Below, piece after piece: positions 1-13,069 of a stretch of 64,000 nucleotides of DNA. Source of the stretch: Magnolia sinica. Lineage: Eukaryota > Streptophyta > Magnoliopsida > Magnoliales > Magnoliaceae. Below the pieces are notes generated by a model. That model ran no database searches. It saw only the letters and a program-made list of their open reading frames with translations, and was not told where the DNA came from. The stretch spans positions 61,440,001-61,504,000 of the forward strand of contig NC_080590.1 of assembly GCF_029962835.1 (NCBI RefSeq), in the 5' to 3' direction. Numbering within the stretch: the stretch's first letter is position 1; each line of letters starts with the position of its first letter. The position numbers and the translations under genes are program-made.

Positions 1-1022
1 GCCATGGGTTGCAGAAGTTCCTGGAAAAAGGCGAGAAAGCTATGTTGATCGACACAAATCCATTCCCACCCAATCTTAACATTAATACGGTCACAACGAA
101 TTTAAGAAAGCCTAATCGACCACAATCGAATGTCGATCTTGGTCTGACCAACCAAGAACACATGCCACAACAACCAATGTGAGGGCGACATTGATCTCCT
201 CAATTGAGCGTTACTCGGCCGAATACCATTCGATAAGACAAGCAGCGTTCACAATTGTGTGACCGATGTTCCAAAAGGACTATTCTCCGATGGGGAGATC
301 CTCCCAAATCAAGGTTACACGGCCATTGCGCTACTCCTAATCAAGTCAGGAGGAATGGTCATTATCAGCCACAACGAACAACCCTTAATTGATACCAACA
401 AGTGGGGGTACCCAGCCGGAGGATGGTCAACCCTCCAACAACTAGAGGACTATAGAAGTGAGTTATGCATCCAAATTTTTGACAGCACCAGAGGCATTGA
501 ATCGAACTCATAAACACCGAAGGCAGAGGTGTCAAACAGTTATAAGAAGAGAATCGAAAGAAGTCACAGACCTACCTCAGTCAAATGTAGTCCGGCCATG
601 ACTATTCTAGAGAATTCATGTATCTAAAGAACCAGTGGCTATAAGCATGGTTGGGGCAGGCCTATCTCCTGTTTTACATGACCAGGACTCCAATGTTTTC
701 AGCCGGTCCGATCGGTCGGCCAGTCCAAAGGAGGAAGATGTTTGCAGTAATCTATCAAATTGTCTTAATGACGAATGCTTCCCAGGGGATGAGTGGTTGG
801 TAAATGAATTAGCGATGACTGCTGAAGCAATACAAGCCGTCTCACCAGCAAGCCCCTCATCCTACCTTACGGCTGATAAAAGTGTTAAGCAGGATGAAGA
901 CTTTGATACACAAATGGATGTGAAAACACTAAGGGGGTAATGTCTAAAGGAAGGGATTGTGTTCAGGACATTGCCACCAGTCGTGTTTCAGAGTTCAAGC
1001 TATACCATCCTAGCCAAGTAGA
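1..1022 (+). pseudogene. gag-to-protease linker of element A
   Basis: This stretch lies immediately upstream of the protease remnant and should hold the end of gag and the gag-pro linker. The longest open pieces are 259-513 and 635-940. The latter ends in an acidic segment such as those that precede protease in Tat polyproteins. I cannot identify a CCHC zinc knuckle here. The assignment rests on position more than on motifs. Confidence 0.45.
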
Positions 1023-1568
1023 ATGGTAGGTGATATGGAAGAATTCAGTCCCCCAATGGTGATAAAACATGCCTCCTTTTCATTTTTAGAGACGATCGGA
1101 AATAAGCCAGAAATATACGAGACCTCACATATAAACACAATTACATTGGAGTCGTTGGCCACATCTGAAAGAGTGGTCATAGAAAGACACACTCATGGCA
1201 TAATGCAACATCTCAAGCCATTGTACATACCTGCATATATCGAAGGATGCCCAGTCACTAGAATCTTAGTCAATAATGGAGCCACCGTCAACCTATTACC
1301 ATTGAGAATGATGTTAAAACTAGGAAAGACAACGGCCAATTTGATCCCTTCGAAGGTTGTCATAAGTAATTTTGCTGGTCACATTACGAACACTCATGGG
1401 GTCCTGCCAGTTGACTTGACTATTAGGATGAAAACAATATTGCCTCCATTTTTGGTTGATACTTCGTCCAACTGCAATGCCACGTTGGGTAGAGACTGTA
1501 TTCATTCATTCATTCATGTCTATCCCGTCATCCCTATATCAGTTCACGATATTTTAGAATCGAGATAA
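1023..1568 (+). pseudogene. Aspartic protease domain of element A
   Basis: The reading frame 1023-1568 (181 residues) matches a retropepsin of Tat-type gypsy elements. A lead-in HLKPLYIPAYIEG is followed by the active-site strand, a hydrophobic flap region with GVLPVDLTI, and the closing GRDCIHS that corresponds to the usual LLGRDWIH. The catalytic triplet is broken: the strand reads ILVNNGATVN where D-G/S-G-A is expected, so the essential Asp is Asn. The frame then stops at TAA. Downstream to about 2.2 kb there is only fragmentary acidic linker (for example 1806-2099). The domain identity is clear and the enzyme must be inactive. Confidence 0.8.
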
Positions 1569-2269
1569 AGTTAAACTAGTCCTGGCCGATAATAAACCCT
1601 TCTTGTCCACTTCAAATGTGAATGAAGCCTATTGTTATGGGGAAGAAGTAGAATCAATTTGATTTACTGGAAGGAACAAATTTGGCCAACCAATTGGAAT
1701 ATCAGTAAAATAAAATCAAGATAGTGTTGTGCAAGCCATTATGAAAGTAATTCGATCAGGCGATACCTTGTCGAGGGACATTGTTCCTCATCGACTGGTT
1801 CCACGTTGTACTATCGAAGAAATTCTATGATCAATACATTAAAAGAGAAGCAACATCAGGATGATTTCACAGTCAAAATAAGAAGGCTTGAAGAAAGCTT
1901 GGAAGATACGGACGATGGTTGTCTAGGGAACTTGGCTGATATGGATACCTCGACTGGAGGAGAGGACATTGAGCTTATGGAAGCTCTTGATAAGTTGGAG
2001 GATTCTCAACTACAAATTCAAGATCCTTTAGTAGAGGTCAGTTTAGGAACTGTTCAAGACCCAAAGCCCACATTCATCAACGATTTGCTAAGACCTTAAA
2101 AGAAAGTACGGGTGATTAACTTACTTGAAGAGTTCATCAATTGCTTTGCATGAGATTACCATGAGACGTTAGGACTCGATCGAGGCTTAGTTGAGCATAG
2201 GTTACCTATAAAAGATGGGAATCGGCCGCATAAGTAACCACCCAAGCGAAAGACAGCGGAAGTAACCCA

Positions 2270-3260
2270 TAAAATAAAATAAAAGATTGAATCGATTTTG
2301 AAGGCTGGTTTCATTAGGCCTATTAAATACACTGAACGGAATTTGAATGTTATCCCAGTTATAAAAAATAATAATAAATTACTAGATTGCATTGATTTTC
2401 AAAATTTGAATCTAGCCACGCCAAAAAATGAATACCCAATGCTGGTTGTTGATTAGTAGATTGATAAGGGTGTCGGACATAGGGTTGTAATTTTCATGAA
2501 TGGCCATTCTGGGTATAACTAGATTTATATTACAATGAACGATGTGCCAAAAATGACATTTAGATGTTCAGGTCCGTTATTAACTTAGTATTAGGTGGTG
2601 ATGCCTTTTGAACTTAAAAATGAGGGAGCTACATATCAGAGAGCAATGAACACCATATTCCAAGACATGATCGACCAATTTATGGAGGTCTATGTGGACA
2701 ATGTAGTGGTCAAGTCGGCCGATGTAGAAAACCATGTCGTTCAATTGTGCAAATCATTTGAGTGAATGAGGCTCCATAAGTTAAAAATGAACCCCCTGAA
2801 GTGTGCTTTTGGAATTTCACCTGGAAATTTTCTGAGATTCCTAATGCATCAGTGAGGAATAAATGTCAACCAGAATGAGGCTTGAGCAATCATTAACACT
2901 CACCTACGGAAGAATGAAGCCGAGCTGTAGCGATTCCTAGGCCAAGTTAATTTCATGTAGAGATTCATATCTAATTGTGCAGGTAAAACCAACATATTTT
3001 TGCCATATGAGCGAATGAGGCTCCATAAGTTAAAAATGAATCCCTTGAAGTGAGCTTTTGGGGTTTTGCCCAAAAATTTCCTAGGATTCATAGTGCATCA
3101 GTGAGGAATAGAAGTCCACTAGAACAAGGCTCAAGCAATCATTAACACTCAACTGTCGAAGAATGAAGTTGAGCTGTAGCGATTCCTATGCCAAGTTAAT
3201 TTCATGCAGAGATTCATATCTAATTGTGCAAGGAAAAGCAACATCTTTTCACCATTGATA
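2270..3260 (+). pseudogene. Reverse transcriptase of element A
   Basis: Conceptual translation across stops gives recognisable RT blocks: a palm start like the family motif V.DFR.LN (here CIDFQNLNLATPKNEYP), the substrate-binding region HSGYN, the MPFELKNEGATYQRAMN block, and the metal-binding box at about 2690. That box reads YVDN instead of YVDD, a second lesion in a catalytic carboxylate. The thumb block (KCAFG...GFxxH...GI) is present twice because of a tandem duplication of about 249 bp. At least eight in-frame stops and several shifts are visible. The RT family is certain and the copy is inactive. Confidence 0.85.
2762..3259 (+). repeat. Tandem duplication (about 249 bp, two copies) inside the RT thumb region
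   Basis: The copies begin at 2762 and 3011 with the same GAATGAGGCTCCATAAG phrase and stay alignable to about 3253. Both encode the LHKLKMNPLK...AFG thumb block and the FLGQVNFM-like stretch. They differ at many single bases, so the duplication is old. Confidence 0.85.
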
Positions 3261-3725
3261 AAATTGAAGCAAGGGTTCGAGTTCAAATGGTAGGCAGATC
3301 ATCAACTAGCTTTTAATAAAATCGAGTACCTAATGAAGCCGCCAGTATTAATGGCACCAGTCGATGGTTAACCACTTGAGCTTTACGTCGGAGCTTTTTT
3401 AGCCCAGGACAACGAGACCAGGAAAGAGCTTACAGTTTATTATTTAAGTCGAACATTGCTTGACACGGAGAAATGTTACTCAGCTATAAAAAAGTTATGC
3501 TTATCATTATACCTCGCAGCCACTAAAGACATTATTTGTTGGCTGAAAGAATAAATGTAATAGCAGTAATGACCTAGTGAAATATATGTTAAATCGGCGG
3601 GTTCTGAATGGATGACTTGGCAAATGGGTACTGGCTTTATTTGAATTTGATATTTGTTATAATCCCCAAAAGGTGGAAAAAGGCCAGTCCAAAGCAAATT
3701 TTTTGGTCGACCACCCATCAGATTT
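3261..3725 (+). pseudogene. First RNase H domain of element A
   Basis: Downstream of the thumb repeats the translation reads KQGFEFKW, then PPVLMAPVDG and LYVGAFLAQDN, YYLSRTLLDTEKCYSAIKK. These are the standard RNase H blocks that follow gypsy RT (usual form G.VL.Q.....E....YYLSR.L...E..Y...EK). The terminal part to about 3725 corresponds to the WQ..L.EFDI region and is shifted in frame. Confidence 0.75.
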
Positions 3726-3729
3726 AGAG

Positions 3730-4260
3730 GAATAGATTTCTCTATAAATTAGAGATCTGTATTACATACAATTGACACAATGGAAGATGATTTTTTATGG
3801 ATCAAAGACACATAAGGCATCAGGAGCTGGCATAATTTTAATCCCACCAAATAAAAACAGACAGGAGTTTGAGTTCCAGTTGGAATTTGACTACACCAAT
3901 AATCAGGCTGAGTATGAAGTTATAATAATCAAATTCGAATTATTGATGGAGTTGGGTGCAAAAACTGTGATAGTGATAGGAGATTCATAGTTGGTGATCA
4001 ATCAGATAGCAAGGCTCTTCAAGTGTACGAGTATAGCCTTATTGCCATATTATGCCTTAGCAACTCAGATGCTGGATTGTTTTTAAGAAGTGAAGCTAAT
4101 GCACATCACAAGGGATCACAACATGGATGCCAATGAAATGGCGCAGTTAGTTGCAAGGCTAGATATGCTGGGAGGATCGGCCGAGAGGATGATTGTTATG
4201 AAGAAAAGATCCCTACCATCTATTTTCAAAAGAGCAAGTGCTATGTAAATAGACTAAGTA
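3730..4260 (+). pseudogene. Second (archaeal-type) RNase H domain of element A
   Basis: From 3772 the frame reads WKMIFYGSKTHKASGAGIIL...FDYTNNQAEYEVII, then TVIVIGDS. This is the pattern of the extra RNase H of Tat elements (W.L.FDGS....GAG..L, NN.AEYEAL, GDS.LV). The first catalytic Asp of FDGS is Tyr here. The linker to about 4260 (NEMAQLVARLDMLGGSAERM region) fits the usual spacer before integrase. Confidence 0.8.
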
Positions 4261-4379
4261 GAGTTAAGGGAAGAAGATTGGAGGACTCCTCTCATGGGTT
4301 ATCTTTAAAGCCTGCGCACTAAGGTCGACATGAATGTGAGGAGGTCAGTCATAAATTACGTCATGATTGACAGTGAACT

Positions 4380-5527
4380 CTATCGAAAAGTGGTTAATGG
4401 AGTCTTACTCTGATGCCTATCTTAAAAAATAGGCTTTGTTGGTAATGGGTGAAGTCCATGAAGGGATATGTGGGGCTCACCAGGCAGGGAGGAAAATGAG
4501 GCTTACGCTTAAGTGTTACGATATTTTTTGCTAACAATGATGACCGATTACAAATGGTATGCCAGAGGTTGTGAGGCTTGCCAAAAGAATAGGCTAATTC
4601 ATCATGTACCCACCACAAAGATATATTTAATCATAAAGCCTTGGCCTTTCTAGGGTTAGGCGATCGATTTGATAGGCCAGATTCATCCACCTTCATCGCA
4701 AATGGATTCATTCATCATTGTGACGACTAATTATTTCACTAAATAGGTAGAAGCAAAGCCTATAAAAGGGGTTAATCATCGGAAAATCATAGAATTCATT
4801 AAAAGTGGTATCATCCATCGATTAGGAATTTCAGAATCCATAACAATGGATCGAGGTACAACATTTTTTGGCAAAAGAGGTGCGAGCAATGGTGGAAAAA
4901 CATGGTGTAAAAATATTACATTCAATTCCATATTATGCACATGCTAATGGCCAGGCTGAAGCCGGTTACAAGGTAATAAAAAATATCTTACAAAAGATTA
5001 TCGAGTAAAACTCTCGAGAATGACATACGAAATTATCAAAAGCATTGTGGGCTTATAGAAACTCACCATGGACAAGTACCAGGATGAGTCCATTCCAGTT
5101 AACTTATGGACATGACGCAGTGGTGCCCTTAGAGGTCACTGTGCCCTCCCTAAGGACCGCTTATCAGACCAAGTTGATCCCTCCTAAGTTTATAAAGACC
5201 ATGCTGGTCGAGTTCAAAAGATTGGATGAGGTTTGAATGAAAGCCCTTGATTCAATCGTTGCCCATAAAGTGGTCGTTGCTCATGTATATAACAAAAGGG
5301 TAAAATGAAAATCCTTTGGAGAAGGGGATATGGTTTGGAAATTTGTACTGCCGATCAGTCATACAGATCGTGCTTTAACTAAAAAGTGGTCCCCCACATG
5401 GGATGAACCATACGTCGTCACCTAAGTCCACAAGGGTGGAGCATATATTCTGAAAGATATGGATGGAAAAATTGCAAAGACTCCAATTAACGGCCGATTC
5501 CTAAAGCCTTGTTACCCCTCGTTGTAG
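4380..5527 (+). pseudogene. Integrase of element A
   Basis: A zinc-binding HHCC head is readable near 4450-4590 (VHEGICGAH, later GCEACQKN). The catalytic core follows in broken frames (AIDLIGQIHPP, NYFTK, ITMDRGT). The open segment 5045-5236 is the characteristic LWAYR.SP..ST...PF.LTYGHDAVVPLEV block. The C-terminal part around 5330-5526 gives GDMVWKFVLPI, KWSPTWDEPY and INGRFLKPCYPS, which closes the polyprotein. Frames shift repeatedly and stops are common. Confidence 0.8.
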
Positions 5528-5699
5528 GAGGTGGTTCAGGAATAGGGCAAACAAGTTTGAAGGATTTATAATTATCAGCAAGAGAATAAAGGTAAATAGT
5601 TTATATTGTAAGAAAGGAGGCCTTAAAACAGTAGGTCGTTTGATTTTAAAATATATATATATATATACGCGTATATGCAAAAAGAGGGGAGACCCTCAG
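5528..5699. other. Short convergent spacer between pol and antisense gene of element A
   Basis: Non-coding stretch with an (AT)n run at about 5650-5667. It separates the 3' end of the plus-strand pol from the 3' end of the minus-strand antisense gene, so both would terminate here. Confidence 0.5.
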
Positions 5700-8600
5700 C
5701 CAATCGACCGAATTACATATAAGTTGCCTTGAGTTCTTCAAATTTCTTAACGGCTAATTCCTTTGCATCCCTAGCCTGTGTGTGCATACTCCTCCACGAC
5801 GGTCGTTGGCCTGTGGTCTGGTGAAGAAGGTCGATGACTACATCGAGGTGTCGGTCGATTGTTGTGAATTCTTAATCGGCCATCAGTTTATCAGACTTGC
5901 TAAAATCTTCATAAGTTTGATAAAGTCCTATCTAGGACTCAATGAAGTCGAGGTCTTAAGAGTCCAACCGATCCCTCTTTAAGAAGAGGCAGGCAGTCTT
6001 TGAGAGGTCAGCGAGGAGGTTGCTACGCTAAGCTTCCAATGATCACATCATCATTTTCTTGAAGCAATGTTGGCAAGTTCAGTGTCGTCGGTCTCCCCAT
6101 ACTGCATCATATCAGGCCAAGAGATTCACATACTCGGCATGGATGGTTGAACTATTCTCCTGGAGAGCGGCGCATTGATGAAGTTCTAGATCGACCTCGG
6201 AATAGATATCCCCAAGACATTGTAATTTGGAAAGAGTCTCTAGAATTTATTGTAGATACTCGTTAGTTTTTGTCACCTTGGTAGCATTTAAGAGGAAGGG
6301 ATGAAGGTCGCGAAAGAAAGAAGCATGGGAGAAATAGTCAATCCCCTCTTCAAAATCCCCTCTTCAAAGATCTCCTTTAAAATTGTCGAGGATTGCAAGA
6401 AGAAAATGGAGGAAGTCATGACTATAAGGCTCGCTATCGAAGTCTTAGTTGCAATGTGTTTCGAATCCGAGCAAGGGGTGCTTTTATAAGCATTGTAAGA
6501 GGTAATAAATGAATGCATTGGATAAAGGTTGATGGTTGGAATACCCGAGGTAGGCGGCTGAGCAGACGCTTCGATTCTTATAAGGTTGGAATACATAACA
6601 AAATGAATGACACCCCTCGGGAACCCATGCGCATTTGTTGCTGCTTAGTCAGCACGGGACTGTATACAAAACAAAGGAAAATTTGGCTAAGTGTTAAGTA
6701 GCTGAATTGTTGTAGATTAATTTAGCTAAGGATGACCATTTGGTAGGTCTCATGTCACAATAATCAATAGAACGGGATAATCAGTCGTCCCGAATAGCTT
6801 GGGCGATGGTCGATTGCGGAGAAAGAATCTAAGATCCCATAAGAAAATCTAATATCTTAATATACTATGAAAATCAACCTTGATGCATTTAGAATTTTGA
6901 TAACGAGCAATTTATTCAAAAATGTTGCTATTCATCGACAGCATTATAAAAGTAGAAAGGAAATAAAAGAAACAAAGCAGACCAATGACTTGGGCCATTT
7001 TGTTCTTCATCTATTCAAATTCTTTAAGAAGAGCCTGCTTCTCAACTTCATTTTGTTCGTGTTTAGGCTTCCAATTAGCTCCCTTTGAGATGAAGAAGTT
7101 GGTTGACACAGATGCTGTTAGAGGAAACTCCATTCTCGGCTTCTCTTTTCACACTGAGACTTATCTTCAACCACATCTGGTAAATAGTAATTTTCTCATC
7201 TAGGAAGGAGAGGTCTTCAGGAATGGGCAGATTCTTAGCAAAGAAGGAACACTCATTCCTTGAGTGATTCCAGTAGTCTGGTATGATATGCTTATAATAT
7301 ACGGAGCATGGTTCAATTGAACTGGTGAGTCTAGGCCCATCGTTGTCGCTCGTTCTAGGCTAGTTAATGAGCTTCACTTACCTCTAGAGAATCTTCCCTG
7401 GCTGAAGCCTGTTGATGAAGATATCCAGTGAGCTGCTCAAATTCGAAAGTTGAGTTCGAAGTAATGTGCCCGATAAAGTATAGACGCTTTAGCTTTTGAA
7501 AAAGTTCTTCTAACGTGACCTCTAATTCAGGGTTGTCGAAGGCTCCTTGAGAAAATAATTTACATCAAAGAGCAATGAAAATTGACAGAAGTATGTCAAA
7601 CCCCAGGAAAAAAAATTTCTACAAGTAGTTCTTGGCACCAGTGAGGAATGAAGAAGAGTTGGAAGCCATGGAAATAATGAGTTACACAATTTCAAGATGA
7701 AGCTGATATGAATCCAAATGGAATTTGAAACAGTTTAAATAAATGATTCAAGTACCCATGATGGCAGCAGTTACAATAGGAAATACGCTTCATGTTCCGG
7801 GAAACTAGGGATGTGTAGCCATCAAGGCTTTTAATTTGGGAAGTAACCCATGATGTCTCGAATTTTGGGAGGCCAGGTCAGTAGTTGAAAGATTACGAAG
7901 AAAAACAAGCTTAGACACTAGGCAGAGAAAATGAGACTTAATGACCGATTGCATTGATAAATGATATCTGATTTAAAATTACAATTCAATGGAAGAAAAG
8001 TATTGCATCGATGCAACTATCATCTCCAATAAGTCCTTTGCCATGCATAAAGTAGCTTCTATTTGACAACAACACGACAAAGTCAACTGATGGTAGCTGT
8101 CTAAGCCCTAACAGACAATTAGATTCTCGATCGTTTTCTTCTGGCAACTATGCTCAACATGTTTCTCCACATAACTCATTTTCAAAGTTATCAGTTCTAC
8201 TTCCAGTGTTGTGATTCTGACTTCCATTTCTTCCAACTCGGCCTCAAATGTTTTCAACCCAATAGTCTCGGTTGAAAGATTTTGGCGATATCTTTAGCAG
8301 AAGCCCTTTGAGATTATGTTGTTGAATGCCCTACCTCAATCCGATCGACAATCGCATGTATATGGTGTTGTTCTTCGAAAAATCCCAGGAATTCTTGGAG
8401 AATTGGTAACTTGTTTATAAGACTAGGACCCAACCAAGAGAAAACATGATATGATTCGACCAATCGTTCAAGCTTATCAGCCATCTCAGCCATCAAAGTT
8501 CCAGATCACCCCATTTACATGAGGATCTAGAGTTCTTCCTTATGGTTTTACAAACTACTTGAGAGGGGCATCGATCATTGGAGTCTCTTCTCTTGTTGGC

Positions 8601-11059
8601 TTAGGATTAGTTACCTCACAAGTTGAAGAATCCTCAACCGTTGGAGGAAGTTGTTCGCCTGATGAAGAGATTAGTCGAGGAGAGGATCTTTTGCCATGAC
8701 TCTGAGGGGTAGCACTTAGCAGCCATTCTTCTTCTTATTCTTGGTTGAAAGTGGCAAGTGGTGTTTGGGAAAGATCGACCATGTATTCTGAGTCGATGGT
8801 GAGGGTCATGGCTCTAGGAGAAGTATGAGAAGGAAAAGCTTCAGCACTGACTATTTCTTCAGAGTCGACAGTCTGAACATCGGTCACTTCAGAAGCATCA
8901 ATCGCTGGTGGGTGCTGTTACAGCGATTCCGCCACCATGATTCTCTTTTCCGCAACTGATATCTCTCAGGTAACTATAAAATGAGGTTACAGTTAATCAA
9001 TAAGAAAGCAAGAGACTCAGAATAATTACACAGGTAAGCAATCTCCACCTAAATCAGAATGAATGGTGTAGGTAACGAATCAATTGTTTATAGGCTGAGG
9101 GTTTTTAATAATCACTGTCATCACTTGTGTTGAAGTAGGGAATAGTGGTAGATTAGGATGATATAGAGTAAGATATTTTTCATCAAATGGAACATCGAGA
9201 TTATTTAACATCTCCTTATCCTACCACCATTTGTTCTAACATTTATTATAATGAGCTTCCTGGTGACATTTCAAACCTTCCTCGATTTCTTTGGAATAAT
9301 CTTTAGTCATGAGTCATGACTAGAATTTAGTTTTGAAGTATTTTTCGAATGAAGCTACGGCCTCGGCCGAGGAAGTGCCTGTTTGTCGTCATCCTTTCAA
9401 TGAAATTGACAACTTTCAATTGGCATCGATCGGTTGGGGAGGAGGATCGATGTGCTTAAAGAGTTAGAGTAGTTGGTTGAGGAAATGAACTAAGAGGAGC
9501 TCCCAAATCAAGAACTCTCTATGGACCTGATATTGGCTGGTGAGCTAATGGAGATACGGGAATAATAGGTACCTTCACTGCAGCTTTTTGGTGCTTTTTG
9601 CAAACAGTTGTTGTCTCGATCGGTGAAGTTTGTAAAGTGGACGCAGTGGCCGATCTGGTCTCCACCTTATTGGTTTTCTAAGTGGATGTAGCAGCCGATG
9701 GGGATGCAGCTCTTTTCTTCCTTTTAGGCTCCATAGTATAGGAGAGTTGGGCGATGATGTCTTAAGGGGATTTATTTATTAACTTTTGATAATAGTTATC
9801 CCACCAAGCAGCAAAGGTGTCCTTTACCTGAGGTTGATTCGAATAACTGGGAAGGATAAGAAGTGGGTTGGACTCTTGAAAAGAAATAAGGAGAGAATGA
9901 TAGAGCTCAACTTTATCAATAATCGACCGACTAAAAGGAGGCTTATTGCAAGTTATATGAGTAAATGGATAGGGAATACATTGGACTAGGCCAAATTAGC
10001 GGGCAAGCAACTTAGGGCAGTATTGTTCGACCCCAGCTTTAACATTTTTACCGAAATCAATGGTGTCGTTGTAAGGAAGATCCCTACAAATGAGATAACT
10101 TTCTCATGATCGTTGTAGCTGGGACACCTCTTCATCAGTAGCCTCTTACTTACTTTGGCCGGTAAACCAAGCAAGAGATGTATTCTCCACCATGGAATAG
10201 GATGAACGGCTAATTCTGCTTGCCTTGATCCAGAAGAAAGAATAAATTACTCATATATATAGAAAATGATGGACTTCTTGAGGGGAGTTGATGACGCATT
10301 TTTCATATGAAGTATAAGTGACGCCAGAGTGGATGGAATTGTGTACAAGGTTAGAATGAAAGTACTCATAAATGCACATCTATAGAAGCCACAACGGTCC
10401 TCCTCTATGATATAGAGCCTTGGTGGTGACTTCATGGATGCCTCTATACAGATGACCAAGCATAAAAGGTGTTAGAGCAAGTTTTCGACCTTGAGCAAGT
10501 GCCTCAACCAGTGGAATGTACTTGTTCGTAATTTGCAGAGCATTCACACAAAATAAATGTCAGCAAATCCAGAGTAGTAGAAAAGCCACGTGCTCTTCAT
10601 AATCAACCAATCCACTTTGTTTGCAATAGGCCTGCATGAAATGAGAATAGGCTTTACCAGCCTTATTTGCGAAGGTTCTAGGTGCATTTTGTGTGAAACC
10701 TAAAAAGATTGCTTCACTAAATGGAATGAGTTGAGTCAGGGTTGCAATATCCAGGATAGTCAGACTCAGGGCCATAACCAAAGTAGATTGTGTTGGTGAA
10801 AGACCTCCAAAACATCGAAGCAACAGTGAGATGGGAAGGATCTGATAGATAATCGAGGATGGCTAATTTAATACATTCGAGTGTCCAAATTCCTCCATAT
10901 CGTCTCATATCGAGAATAAACACGGACAAACCAAATATTCCATTCTGGTAGTGGTTTCAGCCATGATCGAGGATTCTTCAAAGCATTGGCAGAATCAAGG
11001 ATGAAGTCAAATTAAATTAAAAAAGTTTCACCGGGACAGATGAGGAATAAGGGATCCAT
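5700..11059 (-). pseudogene. Antisense plant-mobile-domain (PMD) gene of element A
   Basis: Reading the minus strand from ATG at 11059 gives MDPLFLICPGETFLI, then a region with NPRSWLKPLPEWNIWF, then FWRSFTNTIYFGYGP, SLTILDIATLTQL, VDYEEHVAFLLLWIC and IPLVEALAQGRKLALTPFMLGHLYRG, and later LARQFGLVQCIP. These are the blocks of the aminotransferase-like plant mobile domain as found in Tat-element antisense ORFs. Stops interrupt it (for example TGA right after LLLWIC) and at least one frameshift occurs near 10740. From about 8300 to 5700 the strand still gives long, Glu/Leu-rich, coiled-coil-like pieces, the expected C-terminal tail. A possible intron of about 58 nt lies at 8974-9031. The gene converges on pol. 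Its function is unknown; PMD proteins have been linked to silencing in host relatives. Confidence 0.75.
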
Positions 11060-11372
11060 CGCGCTAACCTCATCGATATATTGTTGAAGTAAATGCTAGA
11101 CCCAAGCAGTGATATTCTCCATTGGGTGTATGGAATATTGTTTTATTGTTACATTTCTCAGAAAAGGTGTCCACCACGGTAATAAGATTGTTTTAATAGA
11201 ATGAGATAGCCATTGATCGAGAATGGATTCAGAGTTCTGGTTTGAATATTCAGAAAAGAAGAAGAAAGTGTAAGAATGAAGGAGAGCTAGAATAATGCTT
11301 ATATCGATCGAAGCGGTAGAACATTTATTAGGGCATCACGATGATTTTATGGGAAACGATATGAAAACATGT
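11060..11372. other. Antisense-gene upstream region of element A
   Basis: Non-coding stretch between the PMD start and the inserted LTR unit. It is purine-rich near 11245-11290 but I see no classical polypurine tract directly at the junction. The 6-mer ACATGT at 11367-11372 is repeated at 16883-16888 across the insertion. Confidence 0.4.
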
Positions 11373-13069
11373 GTTGTCACGCCCCAAACTCGAAAATCGG
11401 ATTCACAGGAATCCCGATCACTGAATCCGGTGCCAACAGCCTCCATAGTACCCCATTATTGGCTCCCAGCGTTCATACGCCATATTTTCGATCCTGGGAT
11501 CCTACAAGGAGGATTTTCAACATTAATTTGTCTCATAAGAAGCATAACCACAAGTATACCCAAATCATAAGAACAACATCATCACCACATATCCACTAAT
11601 ATAATCATTTGAGTACAATACTGAAAAGTAAATACATGTGTCAAAATCAAAGCTCTAGAAATCAGCTACATGCTCCAAGCTCCACGCTGCTACAACCTAA
11701 CATCACCTGCACGCATCTATCATGCATAAGCTTATAGAAAACTTAGAGGGCGGTGTAAGTGTGTTCACAAGGTAAGTGCCAAGTATTCAATATAATGCCA
11801 TAATCCTACAATATCAGAAATACTAGTAAGATCATGAATCATACGATATCAGAGTAAGCAAAGATATTGACAAGTCCATGAGTCAAATAGTATCAGAGTA
11901 CGCAATACAGATCAGCTACGTAAATGGGGAGTCATAAAGAGCCAAATATCAGATGTCGAGGATGCAATGCAATATACAATTCCTGATGAGTTCACGAATA
12001 CCGTCAGTCGTATCTAGATCATATAAATGTAGAAACACGATAACCCAAAATGTCATATGCCGTAGATGTAATGCAATATGCGATGCGAATGGAATGACCA
12101 TGCTGGAGTGTGAAGTTGGGATGATAGTATGTAATATCGCAAGCTATGGGGTCCGCCACAAGGACTTCTATCCAAACTAGTCTCATACCTAAATTTGGAA
12201 AGTCAGAATCAATGTGATAAACTCCTGATCTCAGGTTAGTCGCACGCCCTAACCGAAATCCTGGCCATTGAGAAGGTATACGTAACAAATAGTTGCGCAC
12301 TACTAGCCCGATTAGATAGTGAATGATTGAATGAGTATGTAACTCCTGCTCTACAATCAGTACTGTACAACTCCGGGATCATCACCGGGGTCTAGTACAC
12401 TCTACATGTGAATTGCCACCCACTGACTCGCGACCATGCAAGTGGAAGAGACCTCACTATCCGCCTGACCAGTAGTCAGCCAATATCTACCTGGCACGTC
12501 GATAGCAGACCCATTCACGAGCTGGTCAAACTCAGCCTAGCTATGCCCCCTAGCTCGGGCGGGTAAGGCCACACCCCTTCCCAACCGACCACGACACAGT
12601 GGGAGACGTGGCCTCTTGGTATTCGGCACTCGGGCGCTCATGTATCCACTCGGTCTCGACATTGGGGCGTCTCCTAGCCTTGGAGGTTTAAGGACTTTCA
12701 CCCACAGACATCCAACGTGCCCAGATGCTCAAACCAAACATTTTTGGTGTCCCATCTAGCCATCCATAACATGCCTGTGGAGGCTACGACCTTGATATCG
12801 CTAGGGAGTATAGTAATCACAACACACAATGCAAGATGCATGAGTCATACAATCCAGTCATGCATCAATCCTGTGCATACCGTGCGCTCATGTGAGACAA
12901 TCTCTGCCTATCAGGGAGTCTCATAAACTATCTGTATTATGGCATATGCAATGGTCAATCATATCTCATAACAAACATGCAAATGATGCGTATCGGCATG
13001 TATCATGATGCTATGCTGTCACATACTCATAATCGGTATCAATAACCGTCATCGACAATCGACCTCAAT

